Of a stretch of 30,188 nucleotides of DNA, positions 10,201 to 17,759 are shown one piece after another. Position 1 is the stretch's first letter, and each line of letters starts with the position of its first letter. This DNA is from CAZFQG01 sp964520785 (GTDB taxonomy: Bacteria > Planctomycetota > Planctomycetia > Pirellulales > Thermoguttaceae), in the NCBI GenBank assembly GCA_964520785.1, contig CAZFQG010000063.1, positions 1 through 30,188 of the forward strand, given 5' to 3'. The notes beneath the pieces were generated by a model. It was given only the letters and a program-made list of their open reading frames with translations, was not told the origin of the DNA and searched no databases. A program made the translations under genes and the position numbers.

Positions 10201-12559
10201 CGGGCGCGACCACGTCGGCCGGGTCCAGATCCCGCAGGTTTTCAGATTCGCAATCGATCCGCTGATCGTTCGCGGCTTCTACCGCCACGATCCCGCTCTG
10301 GCGCGACACGTTCCGCAACGCGAGGACCGCGACGGGGAACCGCTTGCCGCCGGAGGTGGAATCGGCGCTGGATGGTTCGCCGTCGGCTTCAGGCGCTTCG
10401 CCGGGGGTCGGGCTTGGGAAGGTCTGCCCGAAATCGAGGGCGAGCGTTATCTTGCCGGTAACGGGGCGGTCCAACGTAATCCGCCACAGATAATCGGCAC
10501 CGTCGTTGACCGCCGTGTGAAGCTGTTCGATGACCCGCGCCGGCGAGTCGAGGGGCACGATTTGGATTTTGTCGCCGACCGCCGACGGCAGCGTGAATTC
10601 GATCCGGCGGACTTTTCCCTGCCGGATGTTGAGGTCGAGCTGGTAGTGCATGTCGAGTTTACCCCGGTCCAGCCGTACGAAGGCAAGCGTCTGGGCCGAG
10701 ACCTTGGCCGGTTTCGTTCTCGCGCGGAGCAAACCGGTGATTTTCGCGTCATCCTGGTAATGGTATTGCAGCGCGGTGCCGGGGGATTCCGGCGCGCCCT
10801 CCCCCTCCGCCGCGCCGCCGCCGGTCGCCTCGGCCGCCACCGGCTGCAGTTCGTCCGACAATTCCGAAACGAGCAGCTCGATTTCCGGCGGCGCCTGCAA
10901 CCGAAGCGTCCCCTCGACTTCGTCGACGTCCGCCAGGCGCAGCTCCGGCAGAGGCAGTTCGTGGAAGACCTCGTCCTTCTCCAACCAGCCCGCCGGGTGC
11001 CTTTGGGCCGTCAGGGCGATCTGGAGCGACTCGCCGGGGTTCAACGGCGCGGCAAGATCGAACCGGACCGTCCGCAACGACGTACCCTCGGCCCCACCGC
11101 CGGCCGACTCCCACTGCACGGGCTCCGTTCCGCACAATACCGAAGTCACTTCCCAGTCGCGCGGCAACTGCATTTGTACGTCGAAAACCGGCGCGTGGCG
11201 CGGCTGCAGGGTAGCACTGGCGCGCAACACCAGACCGGTTCGGTCGATCTCCACCAGCGTCGCCACGGAAGCCTGGACGGCCCGGCGCCGGGACGTCACG
11301 CGCAGGGGAAGTGAGAACGTTTCGTCCCAAAACGCCAGCGACAGCGGCTTGCCGGCCGCTTCCGCCGGGGGTTGTTCCGCGGCGGGAAAGACGCGTTCGA
11401 CCCGGATTCCGGCCAATGTCCCCACGTCGACCCGCAACGACGGCGCGGCGTAGACCGATACCCGTCCCACGTGGGACGCGGCTTCCAGGACCTTTACCGT
11501 CGGCAGGTTGAACTCGCCGGCCGCCGGAACCGGCGCCAAAGCGAGAAGGCGGACGCTTCGCCGCCCCAGAAACGGCTTGCGAAAGGTAAGCTGGACGACC
11601 GCCGCGCCATCCGCCTGTTCTTTGATCGTCCACGCGTCCAACTGGGGCGCCTCGACTTCGGCGATATCCACCGAGTCCGGCAGCGCGAACTCGAACGTGT
11701 CGGCGGCCTTGGCGCAGACGTCCAGGTCGAGGACGACCTCCCAGCGGAGTCCGGCCGGTTCGATGTACCCGGCCGAACGACTGTTGACCAGGACCAGCGG
11801 CGAGCGGTCCCCGCCGGAGAAACGGTCCGAGATCACCAGAGGCACTGTTCCGGTCCCGTCGACGGCGACGCGGAAGCACTGGGCGCCGTTCTCGACGAGT
11901 TCGGCCTGCAGCGGCGTCTCGCCGAGTTGAAGCTGCTTGCCCTCGTCCAAATGCAACAGGATTTCCGACGCCGGTATTGCCGGCAACTTCAGCGTCGTCG
12001 CCAGGTCTCCCCCCTTGCTCGCCAGCGGAGCGGACATCCGCAACACCAGTTCGAACCGGCCTTCCTCCTGGAGCATCAGAAACGGCGTTCCGTCGTCGCC
12101 ACGTCCGAATGTGGCCGGCCGCCCCGCGATTTCCGCCGACTCGATCGCCAGCCCACCGAACGCCAGGTCCAACTTCTGCCAGCCGCGCTGCAGCTTGGCG
12201 ATTTGGATGCGGCCGGTCAGACGCAGTTCGTGGTCGCCCAGGTGCGCCTCGTAAGCCGCCTGCGCCGGCACGACGTCGACCGGAGGGACGCTTCCGGGCG
12301 GAGTACGGAGATTCGCCTCCTTCCACAACGCCAGAACCTCCTCGCGGGGCATGAGAACCCCTTTGGACGAATTCTCAAACAGCAGTTCCAGTTGATCCGC
12401 CGGAATGTAGACGTTGCGAATCCGCGGGGGCCCGTGCGAGACCTGAGCCGACGCCGGAAGCGGCGCGACACACGCCAGGGCGATTGAGAGCCATGCACAG
12501 GCGAGGACGCGATGCCACGCGCCAAGCGCAGTGTGGTAGAGCCGATCGTCGCGATTCAT
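4241..12559 (-). CDS. Giant envelope protein: two homologous modules around an embedded DUF1559 prepilin-like domain
   Basis: A 2772-residue protein of unknown function. Residues 1-39 form a signal peptide ending ASA-Q. Module A (about 45-970) opens with NVYIPADQLELLFE and an MPREEVLALW segment. Two hydrophobic segments follow at about 985-1030. The second reads as a prepilin helix, with IVELTVVIVVIVMLISLLLP then AREAARR and NNLKQLGLALHNYHD. The DUF1559 domain runs to the signature H-PGVGNFVLA-DG at about 1213-1224. An acidic, Pro-rich linker and three or four membrane segments (about 1385-1495) come next; the last resembles an internal signal peptide (ending VALAED). Module B (about 1510-2440) opens with RVYLPHDEFLRLW. 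A Gln/Glu-rich coiled-coil stretch and C-terminal membrane segments (about 2685-2745) end the protein. The start is ATG 12559, overlapping the upstream stop as TGATG, with a purine-rich site (GGAAGGGG) upstream. A GTG three bases earlier is possible. Probably anchored in an envelope membrane with large non-cytoplasmic modules. Confidence 0.85.
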   Translation of the reverse strand: MNRDDRLYHTALGAWHRVLACAWLSIALACVAPLPASAQVSHGPPRIRNVYIPADQLELLFENSSKGVLMPREEVLALWKEANLRTPPGSVPPVDVVPAQAAYEAHLGDHELRLTGRIQIAKLQRGWQKLDLAFGGLAIESAEIAGRPATFGRGDDGTPFLMLQEEGRFELVLRMSAPLASKGGDLATTLKLPAIPASEILLHLDEGKQLQLGETPLQAELVENGAQCFRVAVDGTGTVPLVISDRFSGGDRSPLVLVNSRSAGYIEPAGLRWEVVLDLDVCAKAADTFEFALPDSVDIAEVEAPQLDAWTIKEQADGAAVVQLTFRKPFLGRRSVRLLALAPVPAAGEFNLPTVKVLEAASHVGRVSVYAAPSLRVDVGTLAGIRVERVFPAAEQPPAEAAGKPLSLAFWDETFSLPLRVTSRRRAVQASVATLVEIDRTGLVLRASATLQPRHAPVFDVQMQLPRDWEVTSVLCGTEPVQWESAGGGAEGTSLRTVRFDLAAPLNPGESLQIALTAQRHPAGWLEKDEVFHELPLPELRLADVDEVEGTLRLQAPPEIELLVSELSDELQPVAAEATGGGAAEGEGAPESPGTALQYHYQDDAKITGLLRARTKPAKVSAQTLAFVRLDRGKLDMHYQLDLNIRQGKVRRIEFTLPSAVGDKIQIVPLDSPARVIEQLHTAVNDGADYLWRITLDRPVTGKITLALDFGQTFPSPTPGEAPEADGEPSSADSTSGGKRFPVAVLALRNVSRQSGIVAVEAANDQRIDCESENLRDLDPADVVAPAAYTPGQRIVAAYQYPRLPYRLSISATSHDSEPVVTAICESAEIETVATRHGRMRHQARFWVRGLNLQNVSLSLPEEADLWSVMVDSEPVEVRSTQGNYIVPMPPQADSAGDRRDLTLLYETGVSAVAGSRSWDRLRPEAFRQSPARVELTTLATTWCIHPPEGTDVVSSDGDFEPASPLARPTLAGRLAQAIADNSTSALGWKFAGLVAAAVFVGFFALIRTSGHGCQTTIVELTVVIVVIVMLISLLLPATQSAREAARRAACINNLKQLGLALHNYHDAHKQFPPAVIGPANMPRERQFSWIVALLPYMEEGNLYKKLRLDLPCDHPDNAALLRVALPSVLCPSDPGRTDSLEGVYKTSYVAITGAGKWRGVIGFDRGLGVREITDSTSNTVMVAEVIDGGPWYAGGYGTARPIDDWLGKVTWSQHPGVGNFVLADGSVRSVSTGINPQLLRALATAQGGESVSDFHDDFETRRRPAAAAFESLDEFPSAEAEAPMDDAAAPEATEEGAEMAEPGLQPGMEQVPEAAPTDAAPREPAQTLVEEKPPVEVPPQPPSKGGERARLSLSVALEAPSGQVVRFRREGGPGELILGLQDRMFSYMLQAVMIAAALLAAWVWRRVPGPRRAVTVVLGLALPIGLSGLVPLAWTPLLDGLLLGTLASAFLWMFRQAILNLKASGSGPKAATAALVAGVSLFLATGVALAEDQPAAAAEPAATAASRQPPLTLFVPYDPDDNPLENTRVYLPHDEFLRLWKQAHPDAPVVAAADVKAVVSHAEYSGRIEEDVARFDGRLLVHHLAEGWARVDLPFGDLALEKIEIDGRPAALAGHAPPDAPGVPSQANRAAPPEGQPAPPADTGPAIYIEKPGLHVVDVCFSVPVRRLGATGQMNVPLRPVPSGRLLLRLPGDDLEINVGGCGGGWRRRKPSSDDNNGSTDAPGESISIPLGSAGELSIRWQPRRVDLREGELFGVDQSVLLQVLDRGLHFHGRFHYRVQQGAIKELRLGIPSGMAVRQVGGAEVADWSIETDAASDSDPAKRLVVSLKTERTTDTQVDIDWFRPDGRMSETFDVDTLKPLGVVRETGRLAIASPDHFRVRVDETAGLDQIDRAGIELPEEPGEGCALLSAYRYTSRPFRLRLKVERQRPNVEVFGRTAVAVRARQATIRSMLSADVTGAPVAALQLRLPSGLRVSEVRVPQAADWFIDRDEEGPLLKVELGEPALGKLDLAVSGTLVRDSSQAEFAVPLVTMEDVQAQRGQLAVYLDTDLEAALKDGGGARSIAPSALDESLRTQVDGTVHYAFQYDSPPEGLSLRLSAAPSRLNADVTTVVSVREGAVAYISKVDFEIRQAGRAVFQIITPKWLGDDVEIQGEQIRQIRSQPTDQGRTWDVELQQPVRGAYSLQLSQTLPLAEDGTVDAAVIRPLDVERSRSHVVLENDTADEIAATKTQGAAPVSLAEVPEGLAETVRRQAVAAYRINGDGTVLTWQRRVREQESGLIASISLADLTTVIHSNGSYRARVSYNIRNFTLQFLELELPPESRIWSAHVSGQPVRPAKITRQGRTVTLLPLQKTSAGDFSSKVVAVYSGHLGEPLNRWKRIRPPAARILSDVPVSRTLWTVYLPREYAGSLVKSQSNLEEVAAAYQQEERKLSFLDELRQVVQVAGTKGRSAAQTKARYNLKQVGTALRDYAEQSAQVDTSNALEVQEQAQRIESEIQQLEQKAEAERIAGGRAFYFETPQSRGKGTEATLQVDRGLENLPGMGKPGDRALSEKDQKLDEAAADRVEQRRGDLRKQADEQLSKLQSMQQADQPQSIEPPTRQQPQSTEWGAQSMRGGMAASGVETAGGQLVPVAGGEMLTPLEIAGTGPLSLDLDVAPVGTPHHFSKLHGEPKISLSIRHESLGHWLSAGIWAGLCLAAAGAVISGVRRPDALKRDWPWLAAGAGVAWLFLLPAGVFGLVPLVLGLCVLIDRTQRNRTIRPAPADTPKAS

Positions 12560-15500
12560 CACCGCCCCCCTTCCGTATTGCCGGTCGTGTCTTCGGGTCC
12601 GTTCGCGCCGGGTTCATTCGCGGCGGGTCCATTCTCGGCCGGTTCCGAGTTTGCCGGTTTGTCGTCGCCCAGGACTTCCGCCGCCGCCGGCGTCCGTGCC
12701 GCGGCGGTGGTCTCCGAGACCACGAGCCAGTTCTTGTAGGCGCCGCTACGGCGGACGTAGAGGAGCCACGCGATGAACCAGACCGCGACGACGCCGGCAA
12801 CCCCGATCCGCGCCGCCAGCAACCAGCTATTGACGAACGACGGCTGGAACAGGCCGGCGAACAGGACTCCGAACGCGAGTACCAGAACCGCCAGCACCTT
12901 GGTCTCCAGGGAGAACCACAACAGCACGACGCCGATCGCCAATGCCGCCAGACTGGCGATGGTGGTCATCGTGGGGATATGCCAGTAGGTGGTCTTCAGT
13001 TCCACCGGGTCCGTCAGACTGCTGAAGAGGTAGGTCGTGCCGCCGACCTGGAAGTCGAACGAAGACGTATCCTTGGAGAACCAACCGTCGGGATTGTCGG
13101 GCACGTTGGTGATCCTGCGGGATTCCCACAGGCCGACCCCGATGTGGCTGGTGAACCCCTCGGGGTCGCCCACCAGGCGATAGTCCTTCGGCACCCAGAG
13201 CCGCACGTAGACCTTCTGGAACTTGACCCCTTCGTCAAACTTCGGAAGGGGCACGCTGAGGACATCGGTAATTTGGAATCCTTGCTCGGGCCGCGGTATT
13301 TCGAAAACGGTCCGGATTTCGAACGGCTCGTCCGAATCGGCCGTCCGGGCGACATTGAGATAGAAGGTCTTGTCCTCGGGATCGGCGCCGGCCGCGTCGG
13401 GCGCCTTCTCCGGCGCCACGGTCTGTCCGGCCACGGTAACCCCCAGGATCCGCGGATTGCGGAGCGTTACCGCCAGACGCTGGCGTTCGCTCGATTTCAG
13501 ATCGTATTGGGCACGCACCGTCATGGGCCCGTCCTCCGTGAGAACGACCTCGATGTAGGCGCGGCGGACGACCGTCTTGACCACGTCCTCGAGTTCGTGT
13601 TTCGACACGTTCAGGGCCAGTTCCGCCGGATGCTGGTAGTAGCGGTAGGTCAGGTAGGGCTGCGACGGGCCGAGAGGCTGAGATAGTTCGCGCGGATCGA
13701 TCTCCTCCAGGCCCTTCGGGGCCGCCTCGATGGAGAGCGCTCGGTCCTTCAGGATGGCGATCTCGCCGGTCTCGCGGTCCGCGTCCAGGACCTTGATCGG
13801 CTGGAGCTGGAATGGCATCCCGTCTTCGGGAATGGAGACGGGCCGGTCGTACGTCGCGGTGAACGCGAACTCGCCCAGCGCTTCGCCGTGCAGCACGATG
13901 GTCCATTCGACCGTACCGTCGGCGGCCGGTTGCGGGGCCTTGCGGCGCTCCTTGATACCGGACCCCTCCACCTGCAACCGGTCGGAGACGGCCGCGGGTA
14001 CCGCCAGGCGGAAAGTGTCCGTCCCGGCGAACTGGATCTGGTATCGGAACGTCGTGGAGACCTGCACGACGTCTTCCTTGATGTTGGCCACCGTCCCGAC
14101 GGTAACGAAGGTCCGCCGCGGCCGCTCGGTAATCATCTGCACGATGCCGACGGGCCGCGTGACGAACGAAAAGGCCGCGGCCAGTGCCGCCCCGGGGGGA
14201 ACCTGCGGCTGGAATCCCTTCGACGCCAGTTCCGAAGGGGTCGCCGCCAAGGCGCCCTGGAGCTTCGCGGAGTCGGTCTTGACCTCGAGCGACTCCGGAG
14301 CGATTACCGCGACGAGCCCCTGTTCCCGCGTGACGCCCAGCGGTTCGAGCAACGGCAGCGGCAGTTCCCCGGCGGCCGTATCGCGCGGTTGGCCCGCGGT
14401 AACGGTGAGGGTCAATTCGCCGAGGAGCTTCTTCGTGAAGTAGACGGTGAGGGTCTGCGAATCCTCGGCGGGCGTCACCTCGAAACGTTCCATCGATTCC
14501 GCCTGGACGTCGTCGACCTGAAACCCGGCCGGCAGACGCAACCCCAGCGAGAATATCCCCGAACGCGAAACCTGAACCTTGAACTCGCCCCGGGTGGTAA
14601 CGCGCGATTTGCCGAGCAGGACTGACAAGTGGCTGTCGACGATGATCCGCGGCTTCAACTGGGAGGCGACCACCAATAGCTTATGGTCCGGCGTGAAGAA
14701 CTTATAGAACGTGCTGCCCGGCTTCCGCATCGCCTCGGGGACGTCGGCCGCGTCGATCCGCGTGATCGACTCGCGATCCAGGTATTCCAGGCCCACGTCC
14801 TCCCCCCCGCGGACCGCGAGAATCCCGCTTTCCCGGGCGACCCCGACGGCACGGACGTTCCCCACCTCGAACGCCTCCTCCGAAATGGGCGCCTCGGTGT
14901 GCAATTCCAGACGGACCGTCTCCGTCGCCGGGGCGTGCAACCGCACCGTCACGCGCTGGCGGTCGTCGACGGTTTCGGTGTTCCAATCGCGCAGTCCCGG
15001 CGTCTGCACGTCCAGCAGACGCTGGTCTTTGGGCACTTCCACGATCAACTCGCTTAGCGAGCCCCGTAGAATCTGAAAGTCGAATATGGCCTGCGTGTGG
15101 ACGACGCCGTCTCCGACGTCGACGGCGATGGAATCGGTGACGTTCGCCAGACCGGCCGCCTTGTCCGAACCCCCCGACTTGGGTTGCCAACTGACCGTGA
15201 ACTGGTTTGTAGACCCCAGAACCGCGCGGATCCTCGTCGTCTCCTTCGAATCGGGAAGCAACTCCGAAGTCCGCCGCGGCGCAACCTGCACCGTCAGGTC
15301 CTTTTCGGGAATTTCAAGCTCCAAGTTGCTGACCCCCACGGCCGGGCACTGCACCGTGAAACTTCGCCCCTCGACGGCCGATTTCACCGCGGCCACCAGA
15401 CTGAGCGTGATTTGGTGTTTGCCCTTGCCTTGGACGAGCAACTCATAGGCCCCCGGGCCGACCCCTCGCAACAACACGGAGCCGTCTGCGGTCTTGGCGG

Positions 15501-16092
15501 AGCCGATGGCCGCATCGCCGAATTGCACCGGCAACCGGGCCCAGTCGGAGCCGAGGACCTCGACGTCGAGCGTCGCCTGAAGGTGAGCCTGCTCCCCCTT
15601 GACCGAGCCGGAATAGTCGGCGCGGGTGATGACGCCGCTTACCGGAGGCTCCAGCGGTTGCTGTTCGGGCTCGACCAACCGGCCCCACATATCGAGAAAC
15701 TGCGCATAAGGCAGGACTATCGAAGAATCCTCGCGCTCGAAAACGTCTCGCAGTTCTTTGAAGGGGAGATAGATTACATGCTCTTGCGGCAGCGGCGGCT
15801 CGGCAGTGGGTGCCTCCGTCCCGGGCTCTTTCGCATCGTCCGGCCGCGGCGTTGCCGGTGCCGCGGTATCCGCTTGCTCGGCTTCCGCCGGCCCGGCATC
15901 GGGCTGCTCAGCGTCCGGTTGGCCAGGCTCGGATTGGACAGCCTCGGGTTGGACAGCCTCGGGTTGGACAGCCTCGGCGGCTGCGCCGGCCGGAGGCGAT
16001 GCCTCGACGGGCGGAGTGTCTTGCCCCAAGGCGGAACCGACCCAGGCGAGGAGACACAGAACGGTTAAAGAGGATAAATACGCCCGCAACAT
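12559..16092 (-). CDS. Large envelope protein, single-module paralogue of the giant protein
   Basis: A 1177-residue exported protein of unknown function, first gene of the two-gene unit. The start is ATG 16092, with GGGAGG seven bases upstream and a signal peptide ending GSALGQ. Longer starts up to 16194 add sequence without a signal peptide and are rejected. Residues about 26-104 are a Pro/Glu/Ala-rich linker with short EAVQP repeats. From about 106 the protein opens with VIYLPFKELRDVFE and a LPYAQFLDMW segment, the same landmark as modules A and B of the downstream protein. An ADYSG...DW.RLP.QFGD stretch then matches both modules. Near the end RILGVTVAGQTVAPEKA matches RIWSAHVSGQPVRPAK of module B. 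Residues about 1037-1114 hold three or four membrane segments followed by a short cytoplasmic-type tail rich in Glu, Asn and Gly. The predicted form is a long beta-rich non-cytoplasmic region anchored at its C-terminus. Confidence 0.85.
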   Translation of the reverse strand: MLRAYLSSLTVLCLLAWVGSALGQDTPPVEASPPAGAAAEAVQPEAVQPEAVQSEPGQPDAEQPDAGPAEAEQADTAAPATPRPDDAKEPGTEAPTAEPPLPQEHVIYLPFKELRDVFEREDSSIVLPYAQFLDMWGRLVEPEQQPLEPPVSGVITRADYSGSVKGEQAHLQATLDVEVLGSDWARLPVQFGDAAIGSAKTADGSVLLRGVGPGAYELLVQGKGKHQITLSLVAAVKSAVEGRSFTVQCPAVGVSNLELEIPEKDLTVQVAPRRTSELLPDSKETTRIRAVLGSTNQFTVSWQPKSGGSDKAAGLANVTDSIAVDVGDGVVHTQAIFDFQILRGSLSELIVEVPKDQRLLDVQTPGLRDWNTETVDDRQRVTVRLHAPATETVRLELHTEAPISEEAFEVGNVRAVGVARESGILAVRGGEDVGLEYLDRESITRIDAADVPEAMRKPGSTFYKFFTPDHKLLVVASQLKPRIIVDSHLSVLLGKSRVTTRGEFKVQVSRSGIFSLGLRLPAGFQVDDVQAESMERFEVTPAEDSQTLTVYFTKKLLGELTLTVTAGQPRDTAAGELPLPLLEPLGVTREQGLVAVIAPESLEVKTDSAKLQGALAATPSELASKGFQPQVPPGAALAAAFSFVTRPVGIVQMITERPRRTFVTVGTVANIKEDVVQVSTTFRYQIQFAGTDTFRLAVPAAVSDRLQVEGSGIKERRKAPQPAADGTVEWTIVLHGEALGEFAFTATYDRPVSIPEDGMPFQLQPIKVLDADRETGEIAILKDRALSIEAAPKGLEEIDPRELSQPLGPSQPYLTYRYYQHPAELALNVSKHELEDVVKTVVRRAYIEVVLTEDGPMTVRAQYDLKSSERQRLAVTLRNPRILGVTVAGQTVAPEKAPDAAGADPEDKTFYLNVARTADSDEPFEIRTVFEIPRPEQGFQITDVLSVPLPKFDEGVKFQKVYVRLWVPKDYRLVGDPEGFTSHIGVGLWESRRITNVPDNPDGWFSKDTSSFDFQVGGTTYLFSSLTDPVELKTTYWHIPTMTTIASLAALAIGVVLLWFSLETKVLAVLVLAFGVLFAGLFQPSFVNSWLLAARIGVAGVVAVWFIAWLLYVRRSGAYKNWLVVSETTAAARTPAAAEVLGDDKPANSEPAENGPAANEPGANGPEDTTGNTEGGR
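15931..15975 (-). repeat. Three 15-bp tandem units in the linker of the 1177-residue protein
   Basis: Three adjacent 15-base units of GGGTTGGACAGCCTC (the first has one change) encode repeated EAVQP/S pentapeptides. More degenerate units continue toward the C-terminal side of the linker. Unit length is a multiple of three, so gain or loss of copies would change linker length without a frameshift. Confidence 0.85.
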
Positions 16093-16211
16093 GGTGTTGC
16101 CTCCCATCGTGATCTTGCCGGAAAAGAGTCTCGCGGGTCCAGAGAAGGAATCCAACCGCATCGCGCCATACCGATGCAATGCCGCCCCCCCCAATGGGAC
16201 CGCTTGCCGCT

Positions 16212-16240
16212 ATTCTACTAACCATACCTCATCAATGCAA
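16212..16240 (-). promoter_or_regulatory. Predicted sigma70-like promoter of the envelope two-gene unit
   Basis: Read on the minus strand: TTGCAT (16240-16235), a 17-base spacer, and TAGAAT (16217-16212). Transcription would start near 16205 and give a leader of about 113 bases before the ATG at 16092. No other promoter of this quality was seen before the start of the giant gene, so both genes probably share one transcript of roughly 12 kb. Confidence 0.55.
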
Positions 16241-16475
16241 CCTCCACACGCCCCATTTTGCGGAAGCCACCGGTTTCGTCGGCGATTTCCGCTTACGCCG
16301 AGAGGACCCGGCTTAACGGCTTGGACGCGCAAAGCGGCGAATCAGTTCCCAAGACTGCGGGTGACCTGAAGAGGAAACGGCCCACAAGAACGGATCAAGG
16401 GGGCGCAACGTATTGGTCCAGAACACGTTGCGTCCTACAATTTGGGCTCATGGGAACGGCGCACCCAACTCCGCG
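16241..16475. other. Intergenic region between the ATPase gene and the envelope unit
   Basis: No gene was found in this stretch; the short frames on either strand have no recognisable domain. The only structure I see is the strong hairpin at 16401-16435 and an overlapping promoter-like pair on the plus strand. Confidence 0.5.
16401..16435 (-). terminator. Strong hairpin after the AAA/DUF4143 gene, possible terminator
   Basis: GGGCGCAACG (16401-16410) can pair with CGTTGCGTCC (16426-16435) over ten positions, one of them a G-U wobble, around a 15-base loop. It lies about 40 bases past the stop of the minus-strand ATPase gene. There is no T-run after it on either strand, so it would be a non-canonical terminator or a processing hairpin. 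Confidence 0.35.
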
Positions 16476-17711
16476 TTATCGCCACAGGTGTTCGATCGGA
16501 ATCGCGTGGAGGTTCCTTCCAAACGGGACGAGGGCCACTCCCCTATAGAGCACGAACCCTTGTTGAAATCGCTCGCCGGCCAGTTCGGCCAGCAGGCGAA
16601 GGCCGGCGAAATCTCTGGCCTCCACCTTGGCGGCGGATTTGACCTCGATGCCGATGACCCTGCCAAGGCGGTCTTCAACGACCAGGTCCACCTCCTTGCC
16701 AGAGCTGGTGCGAAAGTGAAATAGCCGCGAACCGGCTCTCCACCAGGACAACTGCTTCGTGATCTCCATTGCCACGAAGTTCTCAAGGACGTGCCCGAAC
16801 AGGGTGGCGTTCTCCGCCGCCACCGTGCGATCCAAACCCAGGAGATGCACCAACAGACCGGTATCCGAAAGGAAGAGTTTCGGAGACTTGACCAGCCGTT
16901 TCCCGAGGTTCGCATTCCACGCGGGCACCAATCGGACCAGGAAGGTCGCTTCGAGGAGAGCCAGATAGCGATTCAGGGTCGACTGCGGCAGGCTGAGCGA
17001 TCGGGCGAGATCGGAGCAGTTCAAGAGCGAACAGACCCGCGATGCCAGGAGGGACAACAACCGGGGAACCGCGGCCAGGTTTTTGATATTCGAAATGTCA
17101 CGGACGTCTCGTTGGAGGATCGTGGTGATGTACGACTCGAACCAAGCTGCCCTGCGCTCGGGGCTTTTTCGCGATCGGGGCTCCGGGAATCCGCCGGCGA
17201 AAACGCGCTCGAACAGATCGCCTTCCTCGCGTTCTTCTGGTTCCGGGCCGACGGCACCGCCGCCGACGAAGGCACGCTCCAGAAAGGACTCCCGCCGTCC
17301 GTCGATTTCCCCTTGTGAAAACGGCCAGAGCGTGTGCAGTTCCACCCGGCCGGCAAGCGAATCGGCCACGCGCGGCAACGCCAGAACACTCGCCGACCCG
17401 GTGAGCAGAAACCGGCCCGGCGCGCGGTCTCGATCCACGGCCGCTTTGATGGCCAACGCCAAATCGGGGGCACGCTGCACTTCGTCAATTACGACCGGCC
17501 CTACAAGCCCCGCGATGAACCCCTCCGGGTCTTCGCGCGCCGCGGCCAAGACGGCGGCCGCATCGAGGGAGTAGTAGTCGGCCGGATGCGGACCGTGGGC
17601 GATTTCCTGACAGAGCGTGCTCTTTCCGGTCTGCCTTCCTCCCTGCACGTACACGACCGGAGTATCCCGCAGGGCTTCAAGCAGAGATTGGGTGAGGTGC
17701 CGGTAGATCAT
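16476..17711 (-). CDS. AAA-family ATPase with C-terminal DUF4143
   Basis: A 411-residue predicted cytoplasmic ATPase of the AAA_14/DUF4143 family, common and mobile in bacteria and archaea but of unknown function. Walker A GGRQTGKST lies at residues 24-32, Walker B VVIDE ends at Asp76-Glu77, and a sensor-like FLLTGSAS follows. A winged-helix-like section (LARSLSLPQSTLNRYLALLE) leads into DUF4143. Near the end EVDLVVED...IGIEVKSA has the E...D...ExK spacing of a PD-(D/E)xK-type fold; nuclease activity is not shown. The start is ATG 17711 (MIYRHLTQ). A frame extension to 17807 runs through the promoter and palindromes and lacks family sequence. No partner toxin or antitoxin is adjacent. The family often behaves as an isolated, horizontally moving gene, and this copy appears intact. 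Confidence 0.85.
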   Translation of the reverse strand: MIYRHLTQSLLEALRDTPVVYVQGGRQTGKSTLCQEIAHGPHPADYYSLDAAAVLAAAREDPEGFIAGLVGPVVIDEVQRAPDLALAIKAAVDRDRAPGRFLLTGSASVLALPRVADSLAGRVELHTLWPFSQGEIDGRRESFLERAFVGGGAVGPEPEEREEGDLFERVFAGGFPEPRSRKSPERRAAWFESYITTILQRDVRDISNIKNLAAVPRLLSLLASRVCSLLNCSDLARSLSLPQSTLNRYLALLEATFLVRLVPAWNANLGKRLVKSPKLFLSDTGLLVHLLGLDRTVAAENATLFGHVLENFVAMEITKQLSWWRAGSRLFHFRTSSGKEVDLVVEDRLGRVIGIEVKSAAKVEARDFAGLRLLAELAGERFQQGFVLYRGVALVPFGRNLHAIPIEHLWR

Positions 17712-17719
17712 TGTAGTAT

Positions 17720-17747
17720 AATATACCACCGCGTGGTTGAAAATCAA
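17720..17747 (-). promoter_or_regulatory. Predicted promoter of the AAA/DUF4143 gene, possibly leaderless
   Basis: Minus strand: TTGATT (17747-17742), a 16-base spacer, then TATATT (17725-17720). Only eight bases separate the -10 hexamer from the ATG at 17711, so transcription would begin at or next to the start codon. No Shine-Dalgarno precedes that ATG, in line with a leaderless message. Confidence 0.5.
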
Positions 17748-17759
17748 CCATTGCATGGT
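17725..17759. promoter_or_regulatory. Three overlapping palindromes covering the ATPase promoter (putative operator)
   Basis: ACCAC-CGC-GTGGT at 17725-17737, TGGTTGA-AAA-TCAACCA at 17734-17750 and ACCAT-TGC-ATGGT at 17747-17759. All three arms match perfectly and share TGGT/ACCA ends, so they form one chain. They overlap the -35 and the spacer of the ATPase promoter. A dimeric repressor, perhaps acting on this gene alone, is the simplest reading. No regulator gene is adjacent. Confidence 0.5.

Noticed and set aside
7808..11314. A 1168-codon plus-strand frame inside the giant envelope gene
   Set aside because: It is fully antisense to a gene with clear domains, has an Arg/Gly/Asp/His-rich composition typical of GC-driven shadows and shows no domain.
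16476..17711. AAA/DUF4143 gene as half of a toxin-antitoxin pair
   Set aside because: No small partner gene is adjacent on either side; the flanks hold only a hairpin, palindromes and promoters.
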